Assembly: GCA_001771975.1 (NCBI GenBank)
Contig: MERE01000144.1
Coordinates: 1 to 8,879 of the forward strand
Direction: 5' to 3'
Source: Betaproteobacteria bacterium RIFCSPLOWO2_02_FULL_68_150
GTDB taxonomy: Bacteria > Pseudomonadota > Gammaproteobacteria > Burkholderiales > SG8-39
Length of the DNA: 8,879 nucleotides
Below the pieces are notes generated by a model. The model had not been told where the DNA came from and searched no databases. It saw nothing but the letters and a program-made list of their open reading frames with translations. Position 1 is the first letter of the stretch. Every line of letters begins with the position of its first letter. Shown piece after piece: positions 1 through 6,653 of this stretch. Made by a program: the position numbers and the translations under genes.

Positions 1-257
1 CGATGGCGCGCAGCCACGCAGGGCGCGAGCTGAGGAAACTGGGGGCGCACCCGGTGCTGCGCGAGAACTACAAGACCGACAACGGCAACCTCGTCATCGA
101 CTGCCACGGCCTCACGATCGTCGATCCACCCCGGCTCGAGGCGGATCTGAACAACATCGCGGGCGTGGTGACCAATGGAATTTTCGCGCGCCGCCCGGCG
201 GATCTGCTGCTGCTCGCCACGCCCGCGGGCGTGCAGGCGAGGAGTCGGAAAGTCTAG
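1..257 (+). CDS. rpiA: Ribose-5-phosphate isomerase A, C-terminal part (5' end outside window)
   Basis: RpiA interconverts ribose 5-phosphate and ribulose 5-phosphate in the cytosolic pentose phosphate pathway. Only the last 84 or so codons are present. The frame is open at the left edge, so the in-frame ATG at position 3 is internal, not the start. The visible part matches the RpiA C-terminus: an ARSHAGRELRKLG stretch, then KTDNGNLVIDCHG, then a GVVTNGIFARRPADLLL strand-turn and a terminal TPAGV. E. coli RpiA has the same blocks (TDNGN, DVHG, GVVT-GLFA-R-AD, GTPDGV). The catalytic Asp/Lys/Glu residues of the family would lie upstream of the window. The TAG stop at 255-257 is interleaved with the stop of the convergent yggX gene. 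Family assignment is firm; completeness of the gene cannot be judged. Confidence 0.95.
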   Translation, partial: MARSHAGRELRKLGAHPVLRENYKTDNGNLVIDCHGLTIVDPPRLEADLNNIAGVVTNGIFARRPADLLLLATPAGVQARSRKV

Positions 258-526
258 CCCTTCGGCGGCACGTAACCCGCGGCCTGTTCGGCGCCCTCGC
301 CGAAGAAGTGCTTCTCCATCTGCTCGGCGAGGTACTTGCGCGCGTTCGCGTCGGCCAGGTTGAGGCGGTTCTCGTTCACCAGCATGGTTTGATGGCGCAG
401 CCACTGCTGCCACGCTTCCTTCGAGACCTGTTCGTAGATCCGCTTGCCGAGCGCGCCCGGGTAGGGCGGAAAATCGAGCCCATCGGCTTCGCGCCCGAGC
501 TTGATGCACTTCACCGTTCTCGCCAT
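254..526 (-). CDS. yggX: Fe(2+)-trafficking / oxidative damage protection protein YggX
   Basis: This is a 90-residue protein of the YggX family, a small cytosolic protein known in enterobacteria to protect Fe-S enzymes from oxidative damage and proposed to handle ferrous iron. Family hallmarks are visible: an N-terminal MARTVKC with the conserved Cys7, the DFPPYPGALGKRIYEQVSKEAW block, the W-x-x-H-Q-T-MLVNE-RLNL block, and a C-terminal GYVPP. Length is typical (about 90 aa). The ATG lies 3 nt beyond the argA stop, with only a short AGG (inside the argA TAG context) as ribosome site, so translation is probably coupled to argA. Its TAG stop overlaps the rpiA stop on the other strand. In Salmonella and E. 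coli yggX follows mutY; here it follows argA. Confidence 0.95.
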   Translation of the reverse strand: MARTVKCIKLGREADGLDFPPYPGALGKRIYEQVSKEAWQQWLRHQTMLVNENRLNLADANARKYLAEQMEKHFFGEGAEQAAGYVPPKG

Positions 527-529
527 CGC

Positions 530-1849
530 CTAGATCCGTTTGAGGAATACTTTGGAGCCGCGGCGCCAATTATAGAGTGACTGGCGCCGCTCGGGCAGCG
601 CCGACACGTCGGCTTCCCTGAAGCCGTGGGCGATGAACCAGTGCGCGGCGCGCGTCGTGAGCGCGAACAGGCGCCGGATCTTCTGTGCCTCGGCGCGCGC
701 CTGGCAGGCCTGCAGCAGGCGCTCGCCGTAGCCGGCGTCGCGGTATTCCGGCGCTACCGCAAGGCAGGCGAACTCGGCGCGTTTCTCGGCAGGAAATGGA
801 TAGAGCGCCGCGCAGCCGACGATCACGCCGTCGTGCTCGACCACCTCGAAGTTGCCGATCTCGCGCTCGAGCAGCTCGCGGCTGCGCTTGACCAGCGTGC
901 CGTCGGCCTCGAGCGGTTCGATCAGCGCGAGGATCCCGCCGATGTCCTCGATCCTCGCCGGGCGCAGCTGCTCGAGCGGGTCCGCGGTGATCATGGTGCC
1001 GACGCCGGAGTGGGTGAAGAGCTCCAGCAACGTGCCGCCGTCGGCGCGCCGCGCCACCAGGTGCACCCGCCCGACGCCGCCGGCGAGCGCACGCAGCGCG
1101 CTCTTCAGCACACGCGCCGCGTGCGGCGGCTGACCGGGTTTCTTCAGCAGCGCCTCGGCCGCACGTGCGGTGAGCTCGTGCAGCGGCTCGCCCCTGCGGG
1201 TGGCGGGCAATTTGTCGGTGAGCAGCAGCAGCTTGTCGGCCCTGAGGGCGATCGCCACGCTTTCCGCGACGTCCTCCCAGGCGAGATTGAAGACCTCCCC
1301 GGTCGGCGAATAGCCGATGTGCGGCACGAGCACCAGTTCGCCGGCTTCGAGGTGGCGCGCGATCGCCGTGCCGTCCACCTTGCGCACTTCGCCGGTGAAC
1401 TGGAAATCGGTGCCGTGCAGTACGCCGAGCGGGCGCGCCGTGAGGTAGTTGCCCGAGGCGACCCGGATACGTGCTCCGGCCATGGGCGAGTTCGGCAGCC
1501 CCTGCGACAGCAGAGCCTCGATTTCAACCCGCAGCACGCCGGCGGCGTGCTTGACGGCAACCAGCGAGGCGGCGTCGGTGATGCGCAGGCCGCGCGCGAA
1601 TCGCGAGCGCCGGCCCTTGGCGCGCATCTCCGCCTCGATCTGCGGCCGCGCGCCGTGCACCAGCACGAGGCGGATGCCGAGCGCCGCCAGCAGATTCAAG
1701 TCGTGCACGAACGAAACGAAACGCGTTTTTTCGGCAACCAATTCGCCGCCGCAACCGATGACGAAAGTGCGGCCGCGAAAGGCGTGCACATACGGTGCCG
1801 CCTGGCGGAACCAGCGCACGAAAGCTTGCGGATGCGGCAGCCTGCCCAT
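530..1849 (-). CDS. argA: N-acetylglutamate synthase ArgA (amino-acid kinase fold plus GNAT domain)
   Basis: ArgA transfers an acetyl group from acetyl-CoA to glutamate, the first step of arginine biosynthesis. The 439 aa match the usual length (E. coli 443 aa). Residues about 25-290 form the amino-acid-kinase-like regulatory domain: RGRTFVIGCGGE near 25-36, GIRLVLVHGARPQIE near 58-72, and FTGEVRKVD near 151-159. Residues about 295-430 form the GNAT acetyltransferase domain: ARIEDIGGILALIEPLE near 298-314, GCAALYPFP near 345-353, and the acetyl-CoA loop EYRDAGYGERLL near 368-379. Near the end come LTTRAAHWF and GF. The ATG at 1847-1849 is preceded by AGGGA with a 6-nt spacer. It sits downstream of rsmE (77-bp gap) and immediately upstream of yggX. 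Arginine feedback inhibition through the kinase domain is known for E. coli ArgA and presumed here. Confidence 0.96.
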   Translation of the reverse strand: MGRLPHPQAFVRWFRQAAPYVHAFRGRTFVIGCGGELVAEKTRFVSFVHDLNLLAALGIRLVLVHGARPQIEAEMRAKGRRSRFARGLRITDAASLVAVKHAAGVLRVEIEALLSQGLPNSPMAGARIRVASGNYLTARPLGVLHGTDFQFTGEVRKVDGTAIARHLEAGELVLVPHIGYSPTGEVFNLAWEDVAESVAIALRADKLLLLTDKLPATRRGEPLHELTARAAEALLKKPGQPPHAARVLKSALRALAGGVGRVHLVARRADGGTLLELFTHSGVGTMITADPLEQLRPARIEDIGGILALIEPLEADGTLVKRSRELLEREIGNFEVVEHDGVIVGCAALYPFPAEKRAEFACLAVAPEYRDAGYGERLLQACQARAEAQKIRRLFALTTRAAHWFIAHGFREADVSALPERRQSLYNWRRGSKVFLKRI

Positions 1850-1855
1850 CTTGCG

Positions 1856-1860
1856 TCCCT
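1856..1860 (-). promoter_or_regulatory. Shine-Dalgarno of argA
   Basis: AGGGA on the minus strand, 6 nt before the argA ATG. It supports this start and makes argA independently translatable in the rsmE-argA-yggX series. Confidence 0.6.
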
Positions 1861-1898
1861 GAGCGACTTGTTTGCGGCGATTCTAAGGCAGCGTCGAA

Positions 1899-1916
1899 GC
1901 GCGTCAATTTACGCGC
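1899..1916. other. Short inverted repeat between rsmE and argA
   Basis: A perfect 6-bp GC-rich stem (GCGCGT / ACGCGC) encloses a 6-nt AT-rich loop in the 77-bp rsmE-argA gap. No run of T follows on the minus strand, so it is not a convincing intrinsic terminator. It could be a weak hairpin or chance in GC-rich DNA. Confidence 0.2.
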
Positions 1917-1926
1917 CGCGGCCGCC

Positions 1927-2649
1927 TCAGAAATCCCCGGCCAGGGCGTTGAGCGCGGCGAGCGCGGCGGGCGCCGCGGTTTCGGTGCGCAGGATCCGCG
2001 GACCCAGGGCGACGGGTTGAAATCCGGCCGCCGCCAGCAGCCTTTGCTCCGCTTCGCTGAAGCCCGCTTCCGGTCCCACCGCGAGCACGATCGCTGCAGC
2101 TTTTCCGCTGAGCGCCTGCTTCAGACCCGTACCCGCGTCCGGCGCGAGCACCAGCTTGAGGGCGTCAGGCGGCGCCGCATAGCGTGCCAGGGGCAGTGGC
2201 GCCAGGATGTCGGGCACGCGATTGCGGCCGCACTGCTCGCAGGCGGCAATGGCGACGCGCCGCCAGTGTTCGCAGCGCGCTGCGGCGCGTTCGCCGCTTA
2301 GCCGTACCACCGATTTTTCGGCCGCCACGGGCTGGATCGCGTGCACGCCGAGCTCGACCGATTTCTGCACCGTGAGATCCATGCGCTCGCCAGAGGAAAG
2401 TCCCTGCAGCAGCGTCACCGCGAGCGGCGACTCGCGCTCGGTAGCGGAGTAAGACTCGATCCGGACAGCCACCCCGCCTCTGCCGATGCTCTCGATCCGC
2501 GCCGCGTACTCGCCGCCGGAGCCGTTGAAAAGAATCACCGCGTCGTCGATCTGCAGCCGCAGGGCGCGCACGGCGTGGTGCGCGGCCGCCGCCGGCAAAG
2601 CGAGGTGGGTGCCGGCGGCGAGCGGCGCGTCGACGTGGAGCCGCGGCAT
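1927..2649 (-). CDS. rsmE: 16S rRNA (uracil-1498-N3)-methyltransferase RsmE
   Basis: RsmE methylates N3 of U1498 in 16S rRNA within the 30S subunit, using S-adenosylmethionine. The 240 aa match the family length. The N-terminal PUA-like part contains the HHAVRALRL and ILFNGSGGEY blocks. The C-terminal SPOUT trefoil-knot domain contains QKSVELGVHAIQPV, IAACEQCGRNRVP, a VGPEAGFSEAE motif and LGPRILRTETAAPAAL. The usual GPEGG is GPEAG here. I chose the ATG at 2647-2649 because MPRLHVDAPL aligns with the usual N-terminus. An in-frame ATG at 2668-2670 would add seven residues (MQRHRHL), and neither start has a clear Shine-Dalgarno. The stop is TAA-free TGA at the left end, followed 77 bp later by argA on the same strand. 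The gene diverges from the thioredoxin-like gene at 2685 with almost no intergenic room. Confidence 0.95.
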   Translation of the reverse strand: MPRLHVDAPLAAGTHLALPAAAAHHAVRALRLQIDDAVILFNGSGGEYAARIESIGRGGVAVRIESYSATERESPLAVTLLQGLSSGERMDLTVQKSVELGVHAIQPVAAEKSVVRLSGERAAARCEHWRRVAIAACEQCGRNRVPDILAPLPLARYAAPPDALKLVLAPDAGTGLKQALSGKAAAIVLAVGPEAGFSEAEQRLLAAAGFQPVALGPRILRTETAAPAALAALNALAGDF

Positions 2650-2672
2650 GAGGTGGCGGTGGCGCTGCATGC

Positions 2673-2677
2673 TAGGA
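2673..2677 (+). promoter_or_regulatory. Shine-Dalgarno of the thioredoxin-like gene
   Basis: TAGGA, 7 nt before the ATG at 2685. It supports that start. It lies in the very short gap between two divergent genes. Confidence 0.55.
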
Positions 2678-2684
2678 TTCAGGC

Positions 2685-3232
<548 letters not shown>

Positions 3233-3236
<4 letters not shown>

Positions 3237-3577
3237 AGGGCCGCTGGCACGCCAGCGCGGCAGAAGCTGCGGCGGCGCCGCTGCCCGAAGGCCGGCGCTC
3301 GGCGGAGCTCCTGCGGCACGGCAGCCTGGAAGTGCGCTGGTACGCACCGCGCGGCGTCGATCCGCAAACGCCGCACGAGCGCGACGAGATCTACATCGTG
3401 GCGCGCGGACGCGGCATGTTCGTGCGCGGCGCCGAGCGCATCGCCTTCGGCCCGAACGACCTGCTGTTCGTGCCCGCCGGGATGGGGCACCGTTTCGAGG
3501 ACTTCAGCGACGACTTCGCAGCCTGGGTGGTTTTCTGGGGCGCTGCAGGCGGCGAGCGCGACAACCCTTTCGTTTAA
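3233..3577 (+). CDS. Small single-domain cupin protein
   Basis: This 114-residue protein is nearly all one cupin beta-barrel. The first cupin motif appears as PHERDEIYIVARGRGMFV (residues about 46-63), with His and Glu as candidate metal ligands; the second canonical His (HxH) is replaced by an H-x-x-D-E arrangement. The second motif appears as GPNDLLFVPAGMGHRFEDF, with the conserved P-x-G-x-x-H. The last strand is AAWVVFWG. The ATG at 3233-3235 was chosen because it overlaps the preceding gene's TGA (ATGA) and begins exactly where the cupin homology begins; longer in-frame openings run over the thioredoxin-like gene in another frame. Small cupins of this type are often metal-binding with unknown substrate, so I do not assign a reaction. 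The pairing with a redox protein is the main clue. A gap of 20 nt separates its TAA from the stop of the convergent 30-aa ORF. Confidence 0.87.
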
Positions 3578-3597
3578 GCGGCAATCGGCGCTGCGGA

Positions 3598-3690
3598 TCA
3601 CAATCCAAGGATCGTAACCGCGGCTGCCACGATCACCACAACGGTCGGCATCATCATGAAGAGGAATTGCACGTAATCGGTGACCTTCAT
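3598..3690 (-). CDS. Putative 30-residue single-span membrane protein
   Basis: A short ORF read from the sequence: ATG at 3688-3690, TGA at 3598-3600, 30 residues. It begins MKVTDYVQ, continues with an FLFMMM run, and from Pro15 to the C-terminus is entirely hydrophobic (Val/Ala/Ile/Leu/Thr/Gly), ending ILGL. That fits one transmembrane helix with a short polar N-terminus. GGAGGG lies 4 nt upstream, the strongest ribosome site in the window. An in-frame ATG at 3700-3702 would add four residues (MEGT) but lacks a good ribosome site. It lies 115 bp downstream of the Crp/Fnr-family gene on the same strand and converges with the cupin gene. I do not recognise the family. Size and shape recall small accessory subunits of membrane complexes (CydX- or KdpF-like in size only, no sequence match claimed). 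It could be a chance ORF, but the strong ribosome site and clean hydrophobic segment argue otherwise. Confidence 0.55.
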   Translation of the reverse strand: MKVTDYVQFLFMMMPTVVVIVAAAVTILGL

Positions 3691-3805
3691 GGTGCCCTCC
3701 ATCTGCGGGACGGTGAGCTCAGAGTAGGCCCATCGCGACGCAAATGCAGCGAACCATGACGCCCGCCCGATGTGCGAAATGCACGTTCGCCGCGTGCCGG
3801 CGCTG
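3691..3805. other. Longest intergenic gap in the window
   Basis: This 115-bp gap lies between the Crp/Fnr-family gene and the 30-aa ORF. Apart from the ribosome site at 3695-3700 I find no convincing promoter, operator, terminator or RNA. One small imperfect hairpin is present (GTGC-5 nt-GCAC near 3772-3784), too weak to call. Confidence 0.4.
3695..3700 (-). promoter_or_regulatory. Strong Shine-Dalgarno of the 30-aa ORF
   Basis: GGAGGG on the minus strand, 4 nt before the ATG at 3690. It decides this start over the in-frame ATG at 3702 and is the main evidence that the tiny ORF is translated. Confidence 0.6.
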
Positions 3806-4447
3806 CTACCAGTGGGGGGGTGGCTTGCGGTTCACGACGATGCAGTCGCGCTGCACTGCAACGTAACCGCCGTCGGTGAGATCCTTGAAGATGCGGCTGA
3901 CCATCTCGCGCGAGGCGCCGACGCGGCTCGCGATGTCCTGCTGCGTCAGGCGCTCTCCGATCACCCAGACGCCGTCGCGCTCCTCGGCGAGCTCGAGCAG
4001 CAGCCTCGCCACGCGGCCGTAGACGTCCATCAGCGCGAGGCTTTTCACGCTCGCGGTGAGCGATCGCACCCGATGAATGAGCTTTTCGATCAGGCGCACT
4101 GCGAATCCCGGGTTGCGGACCAGAAACTCGCGCAGATCGGCCTTGCGAATGACGAGGAAGACGCTCTTGTCGAGTGTCATGATCGAGGCCGAACGCGGGC
4201 CTTCGTCGAGCATCATTTCGCCGAAGTACTCGCCGGGTCCCTGCGTGAGCAGCACGATCTCCCGCCCTCCGGGGTCGGCCACGAACACCTTTACGCGGCC
4301 CGAGACGATGATGTAGAGCGACTCGGCCGGGTCGCCCTCGCTGATGATCACGGTGCTCTTGGGAAAGGTGCGCGTCACTGCGTGCGCAGACAGTGCCTGC
4401 ATCTCGGCAGCGGAGAGCGTTTCGGCGCGGTGGGCGCTCGGCGACAC
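3806..4447 (-). CDS. Crp/Fnr-family transcriptional regulator
   Basis: This 213-residue cytosolic DNA-binding regulator has an N-terminal cyclic-nucleotide-type beta-roll (about 22-105) and a C-terminal helix-turn-helix. The pocket segment YFGEMMLDEGPRSASI (74-89) keeps the Gly-Glu and Arg-Ser pairs that contact cAMP in E. coli CRP; the CRP Thr127 position appears to be Leu, so the ligand is uncertain. The dimer helix runs about 112-148. The recognition element LTQQDIASRVGASREMVSRIFKDL spans 167-190, giving a CRP-like half-site preference. The Fnr cysteine cluster is absent. The start is GTG at 4445-4447, with no clear Shine-Dalgarno. A stop (the ABC gene's TAG) lies five codons upstream in the same frame, so the protein cannot be longer. 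It lacks about 10-15 N-terminal residues common in relatives. Its target genes cannot be deduced; the adjacent importer is the obvious candidate. Confidence 0.9.
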   Translation of the reverse strand: MSPSAHRAETLSAAEMQALSAHAVTRTFPKSTVIISEGDPAESLYIIVSGRVKVFVADPGGREIVLLTQGPGEYFGEMMLDEGPRSASIMTLDKSVFLVIRKADLREFLVRNPGFAVRLIEKLIHRVRSLTASVKSLALMDVYGRVARLLLELAEERDGVWVIGERLTQQDIASRVGASREMVSRIFKDLTDGGYVAVQRDCIVVNRKPPPHW

Positions 4448-4462
4448 GCGGCCAAGCTTACG

Positions 4463-5269
4463 CTAGCGGGGCGGCTTCGAGAAACCGGCCAGGCATTCCT
4501 CCGTCTGGAACTGCGGCACGCAGACCCGTGTGCCGTCGACCGCCGCCACATGGACTGCGACCCCATAGACGGCTTTCAGATTCCCGGCCGTGATCACCTC
4601 GTCCGGTGCACCGTAGTGGAACGCGCCGCCGCGAGTGAGCAAAAGGGCATGGCTCGCACCATGAAAAGCCTCATCCGGCCGGTGCGTGGAGAACACCACC
4701 GCGAGCCTCCGGTCGGCGAGCTGGCGGAGCTGGCGCAGCACCCGCACCTGGTTGCCGAAGTCCAGATTCGCGGTCGGCTCGTCGAGCACGAGCGCGAGCG
4801 GTTCCTGCGCCAGGGCGCGCGCCAGCAGCGCAAGCTGGCGCTCACCGCCGCTCACCTCGGTGTAGGGCCGCTCGGCCAGATGCGCGATGCCAAGGGCCTC
4901 CAGCGCGGCATCGGCGGCGGCGAGATCGCGCGCCGCCGGCGCGCCGAACAATCCGATGCGCGCCGCGCGGCCCATGAGCGCCACATCGCGCACCGTGAAC
5001 GGGTACTCGGGAGCGTGGTCCTGCGGCACATAGCCGAGCCGCTGCGCGACTTCGTTGCGCCTGAGCGCCGCCAGAGGCGTGCCGCCCAGGCGCAGTTCGC
5101 CCTCCAGCGCAGGATGCAGCCCGAGCAGGGTGCGAAAGAGCGTCGTCTTGCCGCCGCCGTTCGGCCCGAGCACGCATAGCACCTCGCCCGCCGAAAGCGC
5201 GAGGTCGAGCCCCTTCGCGATGCGACGTCCGGGGTAGCCGAAGGCGAGCGCGCGGGCTTCGAGGATCAT
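4463..5269 (-). CDS. ABC transporter ATP-binding protein, FecE/BtuD-type (metal-chelate or corrinoid import)
   Basis: This 268-residue cytosolic ATPase powers the permease encoded just upstream. All catalytic elements are intact: Walker A GPNGGGKTT (35-43), Q-loop Gln83 in YVPQDH, signature VSGGERQ (139-145), Walker B LALVLDEP (158-165) with Glu164, D-loop NLD (168-170), and switch His196 in FSTHRPDEA. Overall it fits the iron-siderophore/heme/cobalamin importer family. The ATG at 5267-5269 overlaps the permease TGA (ATGA), giving tight coupling; the open frame extends further upstream but only over the permease in another frame. After the usual end near VCVPQ there is a tail of about 15 residues (QFQTEECLAGFSKPPR) that I do not recognise. 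The substrate cannot be determined from the ATPase. The TAG stop is followed in the same frame, five codons later, by the GTG of the Crp-family gene. Confidence 0.93.
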   Translation of the reverse strand: MILEARALAFGYPGRRIAKGLDLALSAGEVLCVLGPNGGGKTTLFRTLLGLHPALEGELRLGGTPLAALRRNEVAQRLGYVPQDHAPEYPFTVRDVALMGRAARIGLFGAPAARDLAAADAALEALGIAHLAERPYTEVSGGERQLALLARALAQEPLALVLDEPTANLDFGNQVRVLRQLRQLADRRLAVVFSTHRPDEAFHGASHALLLTRGGAFHYGAPDEVITAGNLKAVYGVAVHVAAVDGTRVCVPQFQTEECLAGFSKPPR

Positions 5270-6285
5270 TGCCACCGGCGCCTCGTGCGCAGCAGGAGGA
5301 ACAGGAACGCCGGCGTGCCGACCAGCGCGGTGACTACGCCCGGCGGCAGCTCGATCGAGGTCGCGGTGCGGCACAGCGTGTCGACCGTGACGAGGAACGC
5401 CGCGCCGAGCAGCATCGCGAGCGGCAGCAGGCGCGAGAACTCCGGCCCCACCAGGAGGCGCGCGGCGTGCGGAATGAGCAGCCCCACCCAGCCGATCACC
5501 CCGGAGATCGCTACGCAGGCCGCCGTGATGAGCGTGGCGGCACACACTACCGCGAGGCGCAGGGCCGTCACCGGGATGCCGAGCGATCGTGCTTCGTCGT
5601 CGTCGAGCGCCAGCAGGTTCATGCGCCAGCGCAGAAGCAATAGCGGCAGCAGGCCGCAGACGACAAGCGGCCCCGCCAGCGCGAGGTCGCGCGGAGTCAC
5701 TGCAGCGAGGCTGCCCAGCAGCCAGAACGTGATCGGCGGCAACTGGTTGAGCGGATCGGCGAGCGCCTTGACCAGCGCGACCACGGCGCCGAGCAGCGAG
5801 CCGATCACCACGCCGGAGAGTACCAACGCGAGCCCCGGGTCGTGTCCGCGCGCGGCGGCGGCCACCGCGTAGGCGAGCGCCACGGCGGCAAATCCGCCGC
5901 CGAACGCCGCTGCCTGGATCACGAAGGCGTTCTGCGAGAAGAAGATCGCGAGCACCGCGCCGGCGGCCGCGCCTGCCGATACGCCGAGGATGTCCGGCGA
6001 TACCAGCGCGTTGCGGAACATGCCCTGATACGCGGTGCCGGCAGCGGCCAGTGCCGCACCCACGAGCAGTGCGGCGGCGATGCGCGGCGCGCGGATCTGC
6101 CAGACGATCTGCGCCGCCTGCTCCGGAGCGGCGCTGCCCACGCCGATGGCACTTCCCAGCACCGCGAGCACGTCGCCGAGCGGCAGCGCGACTTCCCCCA
6201 GCGCGAGCGCGCCCGCCGCCAGCGCGGCGAGCGCCAGCCCGGCCGCCACGTTGGCCGCGCGCGGGCTGCGCGTCAACGCGTACAC
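5266..6285 (-). CDS. FecCD/BtuC-family ABC transporter permease
   Basis: This polytopic inner-membrane subunit of an importer for iron-siderophore, heme or vitamin B12-type substrates has about 339 aa, the family's usual length, with hydrophobic segments throughout (first near 12-30, last near 315-333). Hallmarks visible: Q-x-MFRNALVSPDILGVSAGA (87-106), TFWLLGSL (186-193), the cytoplasmic coupling region LLALDDDEARSLGIPV (224-239) that would contact the ATPase, and GVIGWVGLLIPHAARLLVG (262-280) followed by LLP. The start is uncertain: GTG at 6283-6285 (used here), TTG at 6274-6276 overlapping the DUF4189 gene's TGA as TTGA, or TTG at 6304-6306. None has a clear Shine-Dalgarno, suggesting translational coupling. 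The stop overlaps the ATPase start (ATGA). Only one permease gene is present, so a homodimer is expected. No substrate-binding protein is encoded in the window. Confidence 0.93.
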   Translation of the reverse strand: MYALTRSPRAANVAAGLALAALAAGALALGEVALPLGDVLAVLGSAIGVGSAAPEQAAQIVWQIRAPRIAAALLVGAALAAAGTAYQGMFRNALVSPDILGVSAGAAAGAVLAIFFSQNAFVIQAAAFGGGFAAVALAYAVAAAARGHDPGLALVLSGVVIGSLLGAVVALVKALADPLNQLPPITFWLLGSLAAVTPRDLALAGPLVVCGLLPLLLLRWRMNLLALDDDEARSLGIPVTALRLAVVCAATLITAACVAISGVIGWVGLLIPHAARLLVGPEFSRLLPLAMLLGAAFLVTVDTLCRTATSIELPPGVVTALVGTPAFLFLLLRTRRRWQ

Positions 6286-6653
6286 ACCCAGGCGGCGATC
6301 GCGCAATCCGCGCCGCAGCGGCGCAGCGCCTTCGCTTCAGCCTCGGCGCGATTGGCGCCGCGCTGCATAAAGTGGCGCTTGTTGCCTTGCGCGAGCGCTG
6401 CGCAGCCACCGTTGAGCGACGCCACCACCTCGCATTGCGGGTGGCCGCACTGGCGCAGAGCCTCGAGCTGGGCCTGGCGACGTGTGCGCCGCTCGCTCGC
6501 CCAACCGACGTTGCGGCTCGGCGCGTGGTAGGCGATCGCGGCGTGATTCGCCGCAGCGCGGCGCGGCTCTTGGCGCGCGGCCGCGGGCGGCGCCGGCAGG
6601 GCGCCTGCGACGAGCAGGGCGGCGGCCAGCCATGCGCGCCGCACGGCGCTCAC
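6273..6653 (-). CDS. DUF4189-type secreted cysteine-rich protein
   Basis: This 126-residue protein has an N-terminal signal peptide: VRR charged start, hydrophobic core LAAALLVAGAL (about 9-19), and a likely AAA cleavage near residue 26. The mature part resembles the DUF4189 domain: AAIAYHAPSRNVGWA followed by two repeats of an Ala/Glu/Arg-rich helix ending in a cysteine pair (EALRQCGHPQC and EAKALRRCGADC), with further cysteines in NGGCAAL and AWVC. Six cysteines (69, 74, 84, 113, 117, 124) suggest periplasmic disulfides. The start GTG at 6651-6653 overlaps the upstream dehydratase stop as GTGA; an in-frame ATG at 6672-6674 would add seven charged residues and is less likely. It overlaps the start of the permease gene. 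DUF4189 function is unknown. Its position between a dehydratase and an importer is unusual, and I do not claim it is a binding protein. Confidence 0.78.
   Translation of the reverse strand: MSAVRRAWLAAALLVAGALPAPPAAARQEPRRAAANHAAIAYHAPSRNVGWASERRTRRQAQLEALRQCGHPQCEVVASLNGGCAALAQGNKRHFMQRGANRAEAEAKALRRCGADCAIAAWVCTR

Noticed and set aside
1899..1916. Inverted repeat between rsmE and argA as an intrinsic terminator
   Set aside because: Only 6 bp of stem and no T-run on the reading strand; terminating before argA is not supported.
626..2020. 464-codon plus-strand open frame opposite argA
   Set aside because: Antisense shadow of GC-rich argA: Arg/Ala/Gln-rich product, no recognisable domain, and argA explains the sequence fully.
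3814..3820. Run of seven G near the 3' end of the Crp-family gene as a phase-variation tract
   Set aside because: It encodes Pro-Pro-Pro three codons before the stop, so slippage would change only the last few residues; more likely chance.
3770..5179. 469-codon plus-strand open frame opposite the Crp-family and ABC ATPase genes
   Set aside because: Spans two well-identified genes on the other strand; low-complexity Arg/His/Glu-rich translation typical of antisense frames in GC-rich DNA.
5270..6409. Upstream extension of the ABC ATPase open frame across the permease gene
   Set aside because: The extra stretch is an Arg/Ala/Gly-rich out-of-frame reading of the permease; ATPase homology begins at the ATG at 5269.
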